Shown here: in pieces, positions 52,680-61,213 of the stretch | Layout: each line of letters starts with the position of its first letter | How positions within the stretch are numbered: the stretch's first letter is position 1 | Assembly (NCBI RefSeq): GCF_002563855.1 | Contig: NZ_PDJQ01000001.1 | Span: 2,232,001-2,296,000 of the forward strand | Source of the DNA: Tepidiforma thermophila | GTDB taxonomy: Bacteria > Chloroflexota > Dehalococcoidia > Tepidiformales > Tepidiformaceae | Length of the DNA: 64,000 nt | Direction: 5' to 3' | Notes under the pieces: model-generated | The model's database searches: none | Seen by the model: only the letters and a program-made list of their open reading frames with translations | Told to the model about the DNA's origin: nothing | Program-made: the position numbers and the translations under genes

Positions 52680-53054
52680 TCAGTGACGGGATTGGTCGAT
52701 GATTTCCTCGGCGGCGCGGATGGCGGCCTCGGTTTCGTCGACCGGGTCGTTCCCGCCGGGAGGGGGAGGTGCGACCGGTTCGAGGTAGGTGCAGTAGCGG
52801 CAGCTGGCGGAGGACCCGACCAGAGCGAGGGCGAAGTGGGAGAAGGTGCGGCCGCAATTTGCGACCCGCGCACGGCGGACGCGAGCCTTCCGTGCACTCG
52901 CGCGCGGGGTCTTCGCTTCCTTCGGGCGGGGGATGCCGCCGGCGATGCCGCCGCCCATGCCCTTCCGGGCGTCCCGCTGGGCAAGGTAGGCATTCAGCAG
53001 GTAGAGAAAGAAGGGGAGCCCGAGCACGAGGAAGAAGAGCACGGACTGCAGCAT
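52680..53054 (-). CDS. small membrane-anchored protein with Cys motif
   Basis: 124 residues, not recognised. One N-terminal helix (LQSVLFFLVLGLPFFLYLLNAYLA, about 2-25) is followed by a basic linker rich in Arg/Lys/Ala (about 40-65). A cysteine segment (ANCGRTF ... SCRYCTYLEP) may bind metal, and an acidic amphipathic end follows (DETEAAIRAAEEIIDQ). TACACT stands seven bases before the ATG at 53054. The frame continues upstream into the aminotransferase, where it is a shadow. Confidence 0.65.
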   Translation of the reverse strand: MLQSVLFFLVLGLPFFLYLLNAYLAQRDARKGMGGGIAGGIPRPKEAKTPRASARKARVRRARVANCGRTFSHFALALVGSSASCRYCTYLEPVAPPPPGGNDPVDETEAAIRAAEEIIDQSRH

Positions 53055-53061
53055 GGCTGCC

Positions 53062-53067
53062 AGTGTA
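53062..53067 (-). promoter_or_regulatory. putative -10 element of the small membrane protein gene
   Basis: TACACT, identical to the dapF element, ends seven bases before the ATG. Confidence 0.4.
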
Positions 53068-53091
53068 GCGGATTCCAGATGCGATTTGGAG

Positions 53092-54438
53092 TCAGGCGGA
53101 ATCGAGGTGGCCCTCGGCCCGGAGGTCAAGGAGCGCGGCCCGCCAGGCCTCGAGCGTGGCATCGATGTCGGCGGCGGTGTGGGCCGAGCTGAGCATGCCG
53201 CCGGTGCCGAAGAGCTGGACCCCGCGGTTGAGGAGCGCGAGCTGGAGGAGGCGGGCACGCTCGGGCGGCATTGGGGTCTCGAGGAGGGCGCGAGGCAGCT
53301 CGCGGCCGTTGTAGTCCTGGGCTTCAGGGACCATCGTCCCGGCGAGGAGGACACGGAAGGCAGAGGACTGCCCATAGACGACGCCGGGGATGCCGAGTTC
53401 GCAGAGGACTGCGTTCATACCGGAACGGAGCGATGCGGCGAGTTCGGCGGCCCGGCGCTGGTGGGTGCCATCAGCGATTTCGCGGAGGCAGGCGACGCCC
53501 GCGGCGGCAGAGAGCGGATTGGCATTGAAGGTGCCGGGGTGGCCAACCTTCTCGGTTTTCGGGCCAGCGCCGGGGAACTGGAGGTATTCGAGAAGGTCCC
53601 GGCGGCCGGCGACGGCGCCGCCGGGGAACCCGCCGGCGAGGATCTTGGCGAGGGTGACGAGGTCGGGGCAGACGCCTTCGACCTCCTGCACGCCGCCGGG
53701 CGCCCAGCGGAAACCGGTCACGACCTCGTCCATGATGAAGACCGCGCCGCGTCTGCGGCAGATTTCGGCGAGGCCGTGGAGGAACCCTCTCGGAAGCGGC
53801 ACCTGACCGCTGGAGGCGCCGGCAGCTTCGACAATGACGGCGCCGATGTCATCTCGGGCTGCGAAGGCGGATTCGACGGCCGCGAGGTCAGGCGGCAGGA
53901 CGAGGACGGATTCGAGGGTGGCTGACGGGATGCCGGGGGGCGTGCGGCCCGCATAGCTCGAAGCGGGGACAACGTAGTCGTGCCAGCCGTGGAAGTGGCG
54001 CTCGAACTTGATGACGCCCGGTCTGCCGGTTGCGGCCCGGGCGAGACGGAGCGCCATGAGGGTCGCTTCGGTGCCGGAGGAGGTGAAGCGGACGACCTCG
54101 GCGGCAGGAACGAGGCGGGTCACCTCTTCGGCCCATTCGATTTCGCGGAGATGGCTGGCGCCGTAATGGGTGCCGCGGGCGAGCTGGGCTGCAGCGGCGG
54201 CGGTGACCGCCGGGTGGTTATGGCCCAGGAGCAGCGCGCCGTGCCCGACAACGTAATCGATGTAGCGGTGGCCATCGACGTCCCACTTGCAGGCGCCTTC
54301 GGCCCGGTCGGCGTAGATAGGAAAGGGGCGGAGGTAGCGGCTGTCGTGGGTGACGCCGCTCGGCAGGACGCGGGATGCGCGCTCGTAGAGGGCGCGGGAG
54401 CCGGGGTGGCGGTCGAGGTACTCCTGTTCGATGGGCAT
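53092..54438 (-). CDS. class III aminotransferase, glutamate-1-semialdehyde aminomutase-like
   Basis: PLP enzyme of the HemL-like group. The start at 54438 yields 448 residues: PIEQEYLDRHPGSRALYERASRVLPSGVTHDSR at the N-terminus, GHNHPAV near 80, RFTSSGTEATLMALRLARA near 120, the DEVVTGFRWAPGG segment with the PLP aspartate, and the lysine in LAKILAGGFPGGAVAG near 260. True HemL has KIIGGGLPVGA there, and no other heme gene is close by, so a related aminotransferase with another substrate is more likely. TATCAT lies seven bases before the ATG. Confidence 0.85.
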   Translation of the reverse strand: MPIEQEYLDRHPGSRALYERASRVLPSGVTHDSRYLRPFPIYADRAEGACKWDVDGHRYIDYVVGHGALLLGHNHPAVTAAAAAQLARGTHYGASHLREIEWAEEVTRLVPAAEVVRFTSSGTEATLMALRLARAATGRPGVIKFERHFHGWHDYVVPASSYAGRTPPGIPSATLESVLVLPPDLAAVESAFAARDDIGAVIVEAAGASSGQVPLPRGFLHGLAEICRRRGAVFIMDEVVTGFRWAPGGVQEVEGVCPDLVTLAKILAGGFPGGAVAGRRDLLEYLQFPGAGPKTEKVGHPGTFNANPLSAAAGVACLREIADGTHQRRAAELAASLRSGMNAVLCELGIPGVVYGQSSAFRVLLAGTMVPEAQDYNGRELPRALLETPMPPERARLLQLALLNRGVQLFGTGGMLSSAHTAADIDATLEAWRAALLDLRAEGHLDSA

Positions 54439-54445
54439 AGCCGGG

Positions 54446-54451
54446 ATGATA
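54446..54451 (-). promoter_or_regulatory. -10 element of the HemL-like gene
   Basis: TATCAT, five of six matches, ends seven bases before the ATG with no Shine-Dalgarno. One of the best leaderless-type elements in the window. Confidence 0.5.
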
Positions 54452-54497
54452 CCGGCTTTTCCCGAGGGTGCCGTGCGCGTAGATTGGCAACGGGGGC

Positions 54498-55172
54498 ATG
54501 GCGGACCAGTCAATCCTGCAGCCGGGCAACCTGCTGATGGTCCAGGAGCGCGAGCGCTACCTGGCGCGTCTGTTCGTGCGGGTTGGGTGGACGTCGCTCG
54601 CGGAACTGCGGGCGTTCGAAGCGGGGTGTTCGACGGGGTACAACCTGCGGCAGCTGGTGCAGTGGGGCGCGAAGCCGCAGAACGTCGCGGGGCAGGATAT
54701 TGACCCGGCGGCGGTGACATACTGCCGGTCCCGAGCGAGCGACATCCGGGTACATGAGGGGAGCGCCGAGCGGATTCCCGAGCCGGACCGGGCCTTCGAC
54801 CTGGCCCTGGCGTTCACGCTCTTCAGTTCGGTGGCAGATGAAGATGTGGCCCAGCGGATTGCCGCGGAGCTGGTGCGCATCACCAGGCCGGGCGGGCTCA
54901 TCGTTGTGTACGACATGCGGCGGCGGAACCCGGCGAACCCGAACGTGCACCCGGTGCTGGAGGACGACATTCGGCGGTGGTTCCCGCGCTGCCCGATGCG
55001 GGTGAAGACTCTGACCCTGGCTCCCCCGATAGCGCGCCGGGTCGGGCGATTTGCGCCGTGGCTGTACGGGCCGCTGGCGGCGATCCCGCCGTTCCGCACG
55101 CATGCCATGTACGTGCTACGTCGGCCGGGGCAGGTCGACGTGTTCCCGGCCGCGCGGGGCACGGAATCGTAA
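54498..55172 (+). CDS. class I SAM-dependent methyltransferase
   Basis: 224 residues, target unknown. SAM-binding motif I is FEAGCSTGYNLRQL near 40 (glycine pattern GCSTG), acidic motif II is AGQDIDPAAV near 64, and motif III-like AFDLALAFTLFSSVADED and RPGGLIVVYDMRRRNP follow. It diverges from the HemL-like gene. The downstream dehydrogenase operon begins 110 bases later and seems separate. Confidence 0.87.
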   Translation: MADQSILQPGNLLMVQERERYLARLFVRVGWTSLAELRAFEAGCSTGYNLRQLVQWGAKPQNVAGQDIDPAAVTYCRSRASDIRVHEGSAERIPEPDRAFDLALAFTLFSSVADEDVAQRIAAELVRITRPGGLIVVYDMRRRNPANPNVHPVLEDDIRRWFPRCPMRVKTLTLAPPIARRVGRFAPWLYGPLAAIPPFRTHAMYVLRRPGQVDVFPAARGTES

Positions 55173-55184
55173 ACGTTCGAACGT
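55173..55184. repeat. 12-base palindrome upstream of lpdA
   Basis: ACGTTCGAACGT is a perfect palindrome directly after the methyltransferase stop and 98 bases before lpdA. It could be an operator for the dehydrogenase operon. No clear -10/-35 pair was found in this gap, though the ribosome site AGGAGG before lpdA is strong. Confidence 0.35.
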
Positions 55185-55282
55185 AGACAGCCTCTTGCGG
55201 AATCGGGCAGAGTGGAGAGGCAGCTGACTGTGCTGTGGGCCCGTTCCGTTCGATACTGCCTATGGTAGTCTAGGAGGACGCT

Positions 55283-56704
55283 ATGACTCAGTGGGACGTC
55301 GCAGTTATCGGGGGCGGGCCCGGCGGGTACGTGGCCGCCATCCGGGCGGCCCAGCTGGGGCTACAGGCCGCGGTCTTCGAGAAGGACCGGGTCGGCGGGC
55401 TCTGCCTGAACTGGGGATGCATCCCGAGCAAGGCGCTCCTGAAGAACGCGGACGTGGTAAACGCGGTGCGGGAAGGCGCGCGGTGGGGCCTGCGCGGCGC
55501 TGACGGCGTGTCCTTCGATTTCGGCGCGGCGATCGACCGGAGCCGGCAGGTGGTGGACCAGATCGTGGGCGGCGTCGAGGGGCTGCTGCGCGACAATGGG
55601 GTGGAGGTGATCCACGGTACGGCCCGGCTGGCGGGGACGCGCGCGGTAGCGGTGGACGGGACAGAGTACCGGGCGGCCAACATCATTATCGCGACGGGAG
55701 CACACACGCGGGTGCTGCCGGGCATGGAACCGGACGGCGAGACCGTCATCACGAGCAGGGAGGCGCTGGAGCGCCGGATGCCGCCGGGGAGGGCGGTAAT
55801 CATCGGGGCGGGACCGGTCGGCGTGGAGTTCGCGCACCTGTGGGCGAGCTACGGGAGCGAGGTCACCATTGTCGAGATGATGGAGACGCTCGTCCCGCTC
55901 GAGGACCCCGATATCGGCCGACTGCTGCGCCGAAGCTTCGAGGCGCGGGGGATCCGCTGCATGGTGAGCACGAAGGTCAGCGGCATCGAGCGGACGAGCG
56001 CGGGCGCGGTGGTGCGAACCGAGGGACCGGACGGGGCGGGCGCGCTGGAGGCGGATACGGTGCTGGTCGCCGTGGGGTTCGTCGCACACACGGATGGGCT
56101 GGGGCTGCAGGCGGCCGGGGTCCGGACAACCCGGGGGTTCATTGACATTGACGGGAGGATGGAGACGAACGTGCCGGGCATCTACGCGGTGGGGGATGTG
56201 ACCGGGAAGCTGATGCTGGCGCACGTGGCCTCGCACCAGGGCGTGCTGGCGGCGGAGGCGATTGCCGGGTTGTCGCGGCCCGAACCAGATTATGTCCAGA
56301 TGCCACGGGCGACGTTCTGTCAGCCGCAGGTGGGCTCCATCGGCTACACGGAGGCAGCGGCGAAAGCGGCGGGCTTTACGGTCCGCACGGGGCGGTTCCC
56401 GCTCACGGCACTGGGCAAGGCGGTGGCGGCCGGCCACACCGAGGGATTCGTGAAGGTGGTAGTGGAGGAAGCGACCGGGCAGGTGCTCGGCATCCACATG
56501 GTTGGGCACGACATCAACGACCTGCTGGGCGAAGCGACGATGGTCGCGCTGCTGGAAGCTACCTCGGCGGAGGTCGGGTTTGCGGTGCACGCGCACCCGA
56601 CGCTGCCCGAGGCGCTCAAAGAGGCTGCACTGGCAGCCGACGGGGAAGCCATCCACATTGCGCGGCGGCGAACGACGCCGCGGGAAGGAGCCGCGACACG
56701 GTGA
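55283..56704 (+). CDS. lpdA: dihydrolipoyl dehydrogenase (E3)
   Basis: FAD enzyme that re-oxidises the lipoyl arm of E2 and reduces NAD+. 473 residues: FAD motif VIGGGPGGYVAAIRAAQ at 8-24, redox pair Cys41/Cys46 in GLCLNWGCIPSK, NAD motif VIIGAGPVGVEFAHLWASYG near 173, GIYAVGDVTG near 300, and the His/Glu of AHAHPTLPEALKEA near 440. AGGAGG precedes the ATG. First gene of an E3-E1alpha-E1beta-E2 operon; its stop overlaps the E1alpha GTG. Confidence 0.96.
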   Translation: MTQWDVAVIGGGPGGYVAAIRAAQLGLQAAVFEKDRVGGLCLNWGCIPSKALLKNADVVNAVREGARWGLRGADGVSFDFGAAIDRSRQVVDQIVGGVEGLLRDNGVEVIHGTARLAGTRAVAVDGTEYRAANIIIATGAHTRVLPGMEPDGETVITSREALERRMPPGRAVIIGAGPVGVEFAHLWASYGSEVTIVEMMETLVPLEDPDIGRLLRRSFEARGIRCMVSTKVSGIERTSAGAVVRTEGPDGAGALEADTVLVAVGFVAHTDGLGLQAAGVRTTRGFIDIDGRMETNVPGIYAVGDVTGKLMLAHVASHQGVLAAEAIAGLSRPEPDYVQMPRATFCQPQVGSIGYTEAAAKAAGFTVRTGRFPLTALGKAVAAGHTEGFVKVVVEEATGQVLGIHMVGHDINDLLGEATMVALLEATSAEVGFAVHAHPTLPEALKEAALAADGEAIHIARRRTTPREGAATR

Positions 56705-57702
56705 CCACAGAAACCCGCAAGGACCTGATGCATGAGCTGGGCGCGGAGCAGCTGGGGCTGTTCCTGTACCAGATGGTGCTCATCCGCCGCTTCGAGGAGA
56801 AGTGCGGCGAGCTGTATACGAAAGGGAAGATCCGCGGCTTCCTTCACCTGTACACGGGGCAGGAGGCGTGCGCGGTCGGTTCGATCAACTGCCTGGAGCC
56901 GAAGGACAAAATCCTGACGCACTACCGCGACCACGGACACGCCCTGGCGCGGGGGCTCGACCCGAACCGGGTGATGGCGGAGCTCTTCGGCAAGGCCACC
57001 GGTGTGGCGGGCGGGCGCGGCGGCTCGATGCACCTGTACGACGTCGAGAAGGGATTCCTCGGCGGGTACGCGATCGTCGCGGCCCACCTGCCGCTGGCGG
57101 TGGGGCTCGGGGTGGCGGCCCAGATGCGGCGCGAGGACTTCGTGACGCTCTGCATCTTCGGTGACGGGAGCGTGGGTGAAGGTGAGTTCCACGAGGCGCT
57201 CAACATGGCGGTGCTGTGGAACACGCCGACGGTGTTCTTCTGCGAGAACAACCTGTACGGCATGGGTGTGCCGTTCAAGGCATCGCTTTCGACCGAGATT
57301 CCGAAGCTGGCGGCGGCGTACAACATGCCAGCGGTTTCGGTGGACGGCATGGACGTGCTGGCCGTCTACGAGGCGACGCGGGAGGCGGTGGCCCACGCGC
57401 GCGCGGGGAAGGGCCCGTACTTCATCGAGGCGATGACGTACCGGTACCGCGGCCACTCGATGGCCGACCCGGAGCTGTACCGGCTGAAGGAGGAGATCGA
57501 GGAAGCCAAGCGGCGCGACTGCATCGAGCGGCTCCGGAGGCAGATGACGGAGGCGGGGATGCTGGATGACGCCGGCTATGCCGAGATCGAAGCGCGGGCC
57601 GAGGCGGTAGTGAACGAGGCGGTTGAGTTCGCCGAGCGGAGCCCGCAGCCGGCGCTGGAGACGCTCTTCGACCACCTGTACAAGGAGCCGTCCAATGGCT
57701 GA
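56701..57702 (+). CDS. pdhA: 2-oxoacid dehydrogenase E1 component, alpha subunit
   Basis: Thiamine-diphosphate subunit that decarboxylates the 2-oxoacid. 333 residues with the phrase IRRFEEKCGELYTKGKIRGFLHLYTGQEA of PDH/AcoA-type E1alpha, HYRDHGHALARG near 80, GGRGGSMHLYD, and the TPP motif GDGSVGEGEFHEALNMA running to NNLYGMGV near 157-182. Pyruvate or acetoin are the likely substrates; branched-chain type is less likely from the RFE and GGRGGSMH motifs. GTG start in GTGA overlap with lpdA. Confidence 0.94.
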   Translation: MTTETRKDLMHELGAEQLGLFLYQMVLIRRFEEKCGELYTKGKIRGFLHLYTGQEACAVGSINCLEPKDKILTHYRDHGHALARGLDPNRVMAELFGKATGVAGGRGGSMHLYDVEKGFLGGYAIVAAHLPLAVGLGVAAQMRREDFVTLCIFGDGSVGEGEFHEALNMAVLWNTPTVFFCENNLYGMGVPFKASLSTEIPKLAAAYNMPAVSVDGMDVLAVYEATREAVAHARAGKGPYFIEAMTYRYRGHSMADPELYRLKEEIEEAKRRDCIERLRRQMTEAGMLDDAGYAEIEARAEAVVNEAVEFAERSPQPALETLFDHLYKEPSNG

Positions 57703-58678
57703 GATGCGGATGCGCGACGCGCTGCGGGAAGCGCTGCGCGAGGAGATGCTGCGCGACGAGCGGATCTTCCTGCTCGGCGAGGACATCGGCCTCTATGGCG
57801 GGTCGTATGCGGTGACGAAAGGGCTGCTGGAGGAGTTCGGCGAGGAGCGGGTGCGCGATACGCCCATCGCCGAATCGGCCATTGTAGGCATCGGCATCGG
57901 CGCGGCCATGGGGGGCATGCACCCGATGGTCGAGATTATGACCATCAACTTCAGCTTCCTCGCGCTCGACCAGATTGTGAACAACGCGGCGAAGCTGCTG
58001 TACATGTCGAACGGGCAGATAAACGTGCCGCTGGTCATCCGGATGGCGAGCGGCGGCGGTTCGCAGCTGGCGGCCACGCACAGCCACAGCCTGGAGGGGC
58101 TGTACGCGCATTTCCCGGGACTGAAGGTGGTGTGTCCATCGACGCCGGCGGACGCGAAAGGGCTGCTGAAGCGGGCCTTCCGCGACGAGAACACGGTGAT
58201 TTTCATCGAGCACACGGCGAACTACGGCCTCCGGGGCGAAGTGCCGGATGACCCGGACTTCCTGGTCGAGTTCGGGGTGGCGAACGTGGTGCGCGAGGGC
58301 ACGGACGTGACGATCGTGGGCTACAGCGGGAGCGTGCACCAGGCAATCCGGGCGGCGCAGCTGCTGGAAGAGCAGGAGGAGATCAGCGCGGAGGTGATCG
58401 ACCTGCGGACGCTCCGGCCGCTGGACATCGACACCGTCGTTGCTTCGGTGAAGAAGACGAACCGCGCAGTGGTCGTGGAAGACGCGTGGAAGTTCGGCGG
58501 CTTCGGCGGCGAGCTGGCAGCGCAGATTATGGAGCGGGCCTTCGACTGGCTGGATGCGCCGGTGGCGCGGGTGGCCTGCAAGGATGTGCCGCTGCCCTAC
58601 AATCGGAATCTCGAGTTCTACGCGCTGCCATCCGAGGAAGACGTGGTCGAGGCGGTCCTCGGGATGTTCAAGGAGTGA
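57695..58678 (+). CDS. pdhB: 2-oxoacid dehydrogenase E1 component, beta subunit
   Basis: Partner of E1alpha that helps bind thiamine diphosphate and contacts E2. The ATG at 57695 (AAGGAG eight bases upstream) gives 327 residues: RDALREALREEMLRDERIFLLGEDIGLYGGSYAVTKGL, DTPIAESAIVGIGIGAAMGGM near 58, HSHSLEGLYAHFPGLKVVCPSTPADAKGLL near 130, and IDLRTLRPLDIDTV near 230. It overlaps the E1alpha end by eight bases. Confidence 0.95.
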   Translation: MAEMRMRDALREALREEMLRDERIFLLGEDIGLYGGSYAVTKGLLEEFGEERVRDTPIAESAIVGIGIGAAMGGMHPMVEIMTINFSFLALDQIVNNAAKLLYMSNGQINVPLVIRMASGGGSQLAATHSHSLEGLYAHFPGLKVVCPSTPADAKGLLKRAFRDENTVIFIEHTANYGLRGEVPDDPDFLVEFGVANVVREGTDVTIVGYSGSVHQAIRAAQLLEEQEEISAEVIDLRTLRPLDIDTVVASVKKTNRAVVVEDAWKFGGFGGELAAQIMERAFDWLDAPVARVACKDVPLPYNRNLEFYALPSEEDVVEAVLGMFKE

Positions 58679-58681
58679 GCC

Positions 58682-59983
58682 GTGACGATTGAAGTGACGA
58701 TGCCCCAGATGGGGGCGGACATGGTGGAGGGCACGCTCGTCCGCTGGCTGAAGCAGGTTGGCGACACGGTGCGGCGCGGGGATGTCATCGCCGAGATCGA
58801 GACGGACAAGGCGACCGTTGAGCTTGAGGCGTTCGAATCGGGGACGATCCTGAAGCTTGTTGCCAACGAGGGCGATATTGTGCCGGTAGGGGACGTTATC
58901 GCGATCCTCGGCGACCCGGCGGAGGTGCCGCCCGAGGTGGAGCGAAAGCCGGTGCCGCCGCCGGCGAAGCGGGAGATCGAGCCCGAGCTCAAGGCGGCAG
59001 CAGCAACGGCAAAGGCCGCGGAACCGGCGGCGGCGACCGCGCAGGCCGAGGAGCCGGAGGACGGGAGAATCCGGATCAGCCCGGTGGCCCGGAAGATCGC
59101 CCGTGAGGCGGGCATCGATATCCGCACCCTGAAGGGCTCGGGCCCGGACGGGCGGATTCTGCGGCGGGATGTGGAGGCGGCGATCGCGGCGCTGGCCGCG
59201 AGGCCGGCCGCCGCGGCCACGGCACCGGCAATGGCCCCGGCAGCGGCACCTGCTCCTGCCCCGGCCCGGCCCGCTCCTGCGCCGGCGCCTGCTGCTGCCG
59301 GCGGCGAAACGATCGAGCTGGGGAAGATGCGGAAGGCGATCGCGCACCGGATGACGCTTTCGAAGCAGACGCAGCCGCACTACTACCTGACGCTCGACAT
59401 CGATATGACGGACGCGCTGGCGTTCCGGTCACAGCTGAATGCCGGGCTGTCCGAGGGGCAGAAGGTGACAATCAACGACCTGATCGTGAAGGCGTGCGCG
59501 CTAGCGCTGGAGCGGCACCCGAAGTTCAACGCGGCGTACTCCGATGATGGTCTCCGGATGCACGAGCGGATCAATATCTGCATCGGCATTGCGCTCGACG
59601 AGGGGCTGATTGCGCCGGCGGTGCTGGATTGCCAGGCGAAATCGCTGGGCCGGATTGCGCAGGAGACGAAGGACCTGATCGAACGGGCGCGCGCCGGGAA
59701 GCTGACGGCGGCCGAGTACGGCGAAGGGACGTTCACGATTACGAACCTGGGCGCGTACGGGGTTGAGACCCTTATCGGCATTATCAACCCGAGCCAGGCG
59801 GCCATTCTCGGTGTCGGTGCGGTCATGCCGAAGCCGGTGGTGCGCGACGGGGAGATTGTTATCCGGCAGGTGATGAAGGTGGCGCTCAGCGCCGATCACC
59901 GGGTGACCGACGGCGTCGAAGGGGCGCGGTTCATCAAGGAGATCCAGGGCATCCTGGAACAGCCGGCAACCCTGGCGCTCTAA
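58682..59983 (+). CDS. pdhC: 2-oxoacid dehydrogenase E2 component (dihydrolipoamide acyltransferase)
   Basis: Core acyltransferase of the complex. 433 residues: one lipoyl domain (1-80) with the lipoyl-lysine 43 in EIETDKATVEL, a linker, the E1/E3-binding domain (RISPVARKIAREAGIDIRTLKGSGPDGRILRRDVEAAI, near 122-160), a long Ala-Pro linker near 170-205, and the catalytic domain ending in ALSADHRVTDGVEGARFI with the active His. GTG start three bases after pdhB. The stop overlaps the convergent tesB stop by four bases. Confidence 0.95.
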   Translation: MTIEVTMPQMGADMVEGTLVRWLKQVGDTVRRGDVIAEIETDKATVELEAFESGTILKLVANEGDIVPVGDVIAILGDPAEVPPEVERKPVPPPAKREIEPELKAAAATAKAAEPAAATAQAEEPEDGRIRISPVARKIAREAGIDIRTLKGSGPDGRILRRDVEAAIAALAARPAAAATAPAMAPAAAPAPAPARPAPAPAPAAAGGETIELGKMRKAIAHRMTLSKQTQPHYYLTLDIDMTDALAFRSQLNAGLSEGQKVTINDLIVKACALALERHPKFNAAYSDDGLRMHERINICIGIALDEGLIAPAVLDCQAKSLGRIAQETKDLIERARAGKLTAAEYGEGTFTITNLGAYGVETLIGIINPSQAAILGVGAVMPKPVVRDGEIVIRQVMKVALSADHRVTDGVEGARFIKEIQGILEQPATLAL

Positions 59984-60843
59984 CGCGGGGCGTCTTCGGT
60001 CCGGTCGCGCGGGATGCGGATGAGCCCCTCCTGGGCGACGGAGGCGATGCGCAGCCCGTTCGGGGTCCAGATGGAGCCGAAGATGAGCCCGCGGGCGTGG
60101 CGGGCGACAGGGCTTTCGCTCGCGTAGAGGACCCAGCCGTTGAAGTTGACGGGCCCGTGGAACCAGACCGCGTGGTCGAGGCTGGCGGACATGCGGCGGC
60201 CCCAGGTCAGGCCGTGGGGCCTCGCAGCCGTGGAGAGGAGGGTGCGGTCGCTGGCGTAGGTGAGCACGGCGGCGTGGATGAGCGGGTCATCGGGCAGTTC
60301 GCCATTGGGGCGCATCCAGATGCGGCGCCGGGCGGGCAGGCGCTCGCCCGGGAGGTCGGGGTCGACGACGCGGATTTCAACAGGCTGGGAGCGGCGGCGG
60401 CGTTCGGCGTCTTCAAGGATTTCGCCACGGACCTCCTCCCAGTCGGGGAGGCCATCGGGCGGCGGAGCGGCGGGCATCACGTCCTGGTGGGCGACGCCGT
60501 CTTCGGGCCTGGCGAAGGAGGCGCTCAGGTCGAAGATGGCTTCGCCGCCCTGGTAGGCGACGACGTGACGGGTCGAGAAGGTGCGCCCGTCGCGGATGCG
60601 GTCGACGACGAAGCGGATGGGGACATCGTGGCTGCCGCCCTTGAGGAAGTAGGCGTGGAGGGAGTGGATGAACCCCGCGCCGGGCTCGAGGGTGAGGCCG
60701 GCGGCCATGACGGACTGCGCGGCGACGTGGCCGCCGAAGAGGCGGCCGGTGCCAGGCCCGGGTTGCCCCAGGAAGAGGTCGCGGTCGAGCCGTTCGAGCT
60801 GCAGGTTCTGGAGGAGCAGGTCGAGGGCGCGGCTTCGAGTCAC
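59980..60843 (-). CDS. tesB: acyl-CoA thioesterase II
   Basis: Hydrolyses acyl-CoA; double hotdog fold. 287 residues: FLGQPGPGTGRLFGGHVAAQSVMAAGLTL at the start, HSLHAYFLKGGSHDVPIRFVVDRIRDGRTFSTRHVVAYQ near 60-98, the catalytic aspartate in AAVLTYASDRTLL near 200, WFHGPVNFNGWVLYASESP, and the Gln in ASVAQEGLIR near 276. GTG start overlapping the stop of the RNHCP gene. Confidence 0.95.
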   Translation of the reverse strand: MTRSRALDLLLQNLQLERLDRDLFLGQPGPGTGRLFGGHVAAQSVMAAGLTLEPGAGFIHSLHAYFLKGGSHDVPIRFVVDRIRDGRTFSTRHVVAYQGGEAIFDLSASFARPEDGVAHQDVMPAAPPPDGLPDWEEVRGEILEDAERRRRSQPVEIRVVDPDLPGERLPARRRIWMRPNGELPDDPLIHAAVLTYASDRTLLSTAARPHGLTWGRRMSASLDHAVWFHGPVNFNGWVLYASESPVARHARGLIFGSIWTPNGLRIASVAQEGLIRIPRDRTEDAPR

Positions 60844-61175
60844 GGCAGGTACTCCAGGGGGACAGGGGGGTTGGCGAGCGGACGGGCGGCGATAGCCATG
60901 AGGATCATGAGGTTGTCGTCGCCGGCGATGCGGTTTTCATGCAGGACGCCGCAGGACTTGCAGCGGTGGATAAGCATCCATTCGCCGTCAGGTGCGACGA
61001 AGACGGCGAGGGGCTCCATGGGGCCGCCGCAGGCAGCCTTCCTGTCGCCGGGGAAGTTATCGACGTGGCGGCTCCAGAGGCACCGGTTGCAGTGATTGCG
61101 CTGGGTTGTGCCGAAGGCGAGGGTGTCGACAGTGCTCCGGCATTTGATGCAGCGGAATGTCTCGGCGTCGGGCAT
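60840..61175 (-). CDS. RNHCP-domain zinc protein
   Basis: 111 residues of the RNHCP family, function unknown. Three zinc-type pairs: FRCIKCRSTV near 8, TQRNHCNRCLWSRHVDNFPGD near 24-44 (the name-giving motif, with Asn in place of Pro after the Cys), and HRCKSCGVLHENRIAGDDN near 70-88. GAGG precedes the ATG. It is between a GNAT gene and tesB on the same strand. RNA binding has been suggested for such motifs but is not shown. Confidence 0.88.
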   Translation of the reverse strand: MPDAETFRCIKCRSTVDTLAFGTTQRNHCNRCLWSRHVDNFPGDRKAACGGPMEPLAVFVAPDGEWMLIHRCKSCGVLHENRIAGDDNLMILMAIAARPLANPPVPLEYLP

Positions 61176-61213
61176 GGGGACGTCCTCAACAGTACTGCCG
61201 GTGCGGGTTACGG

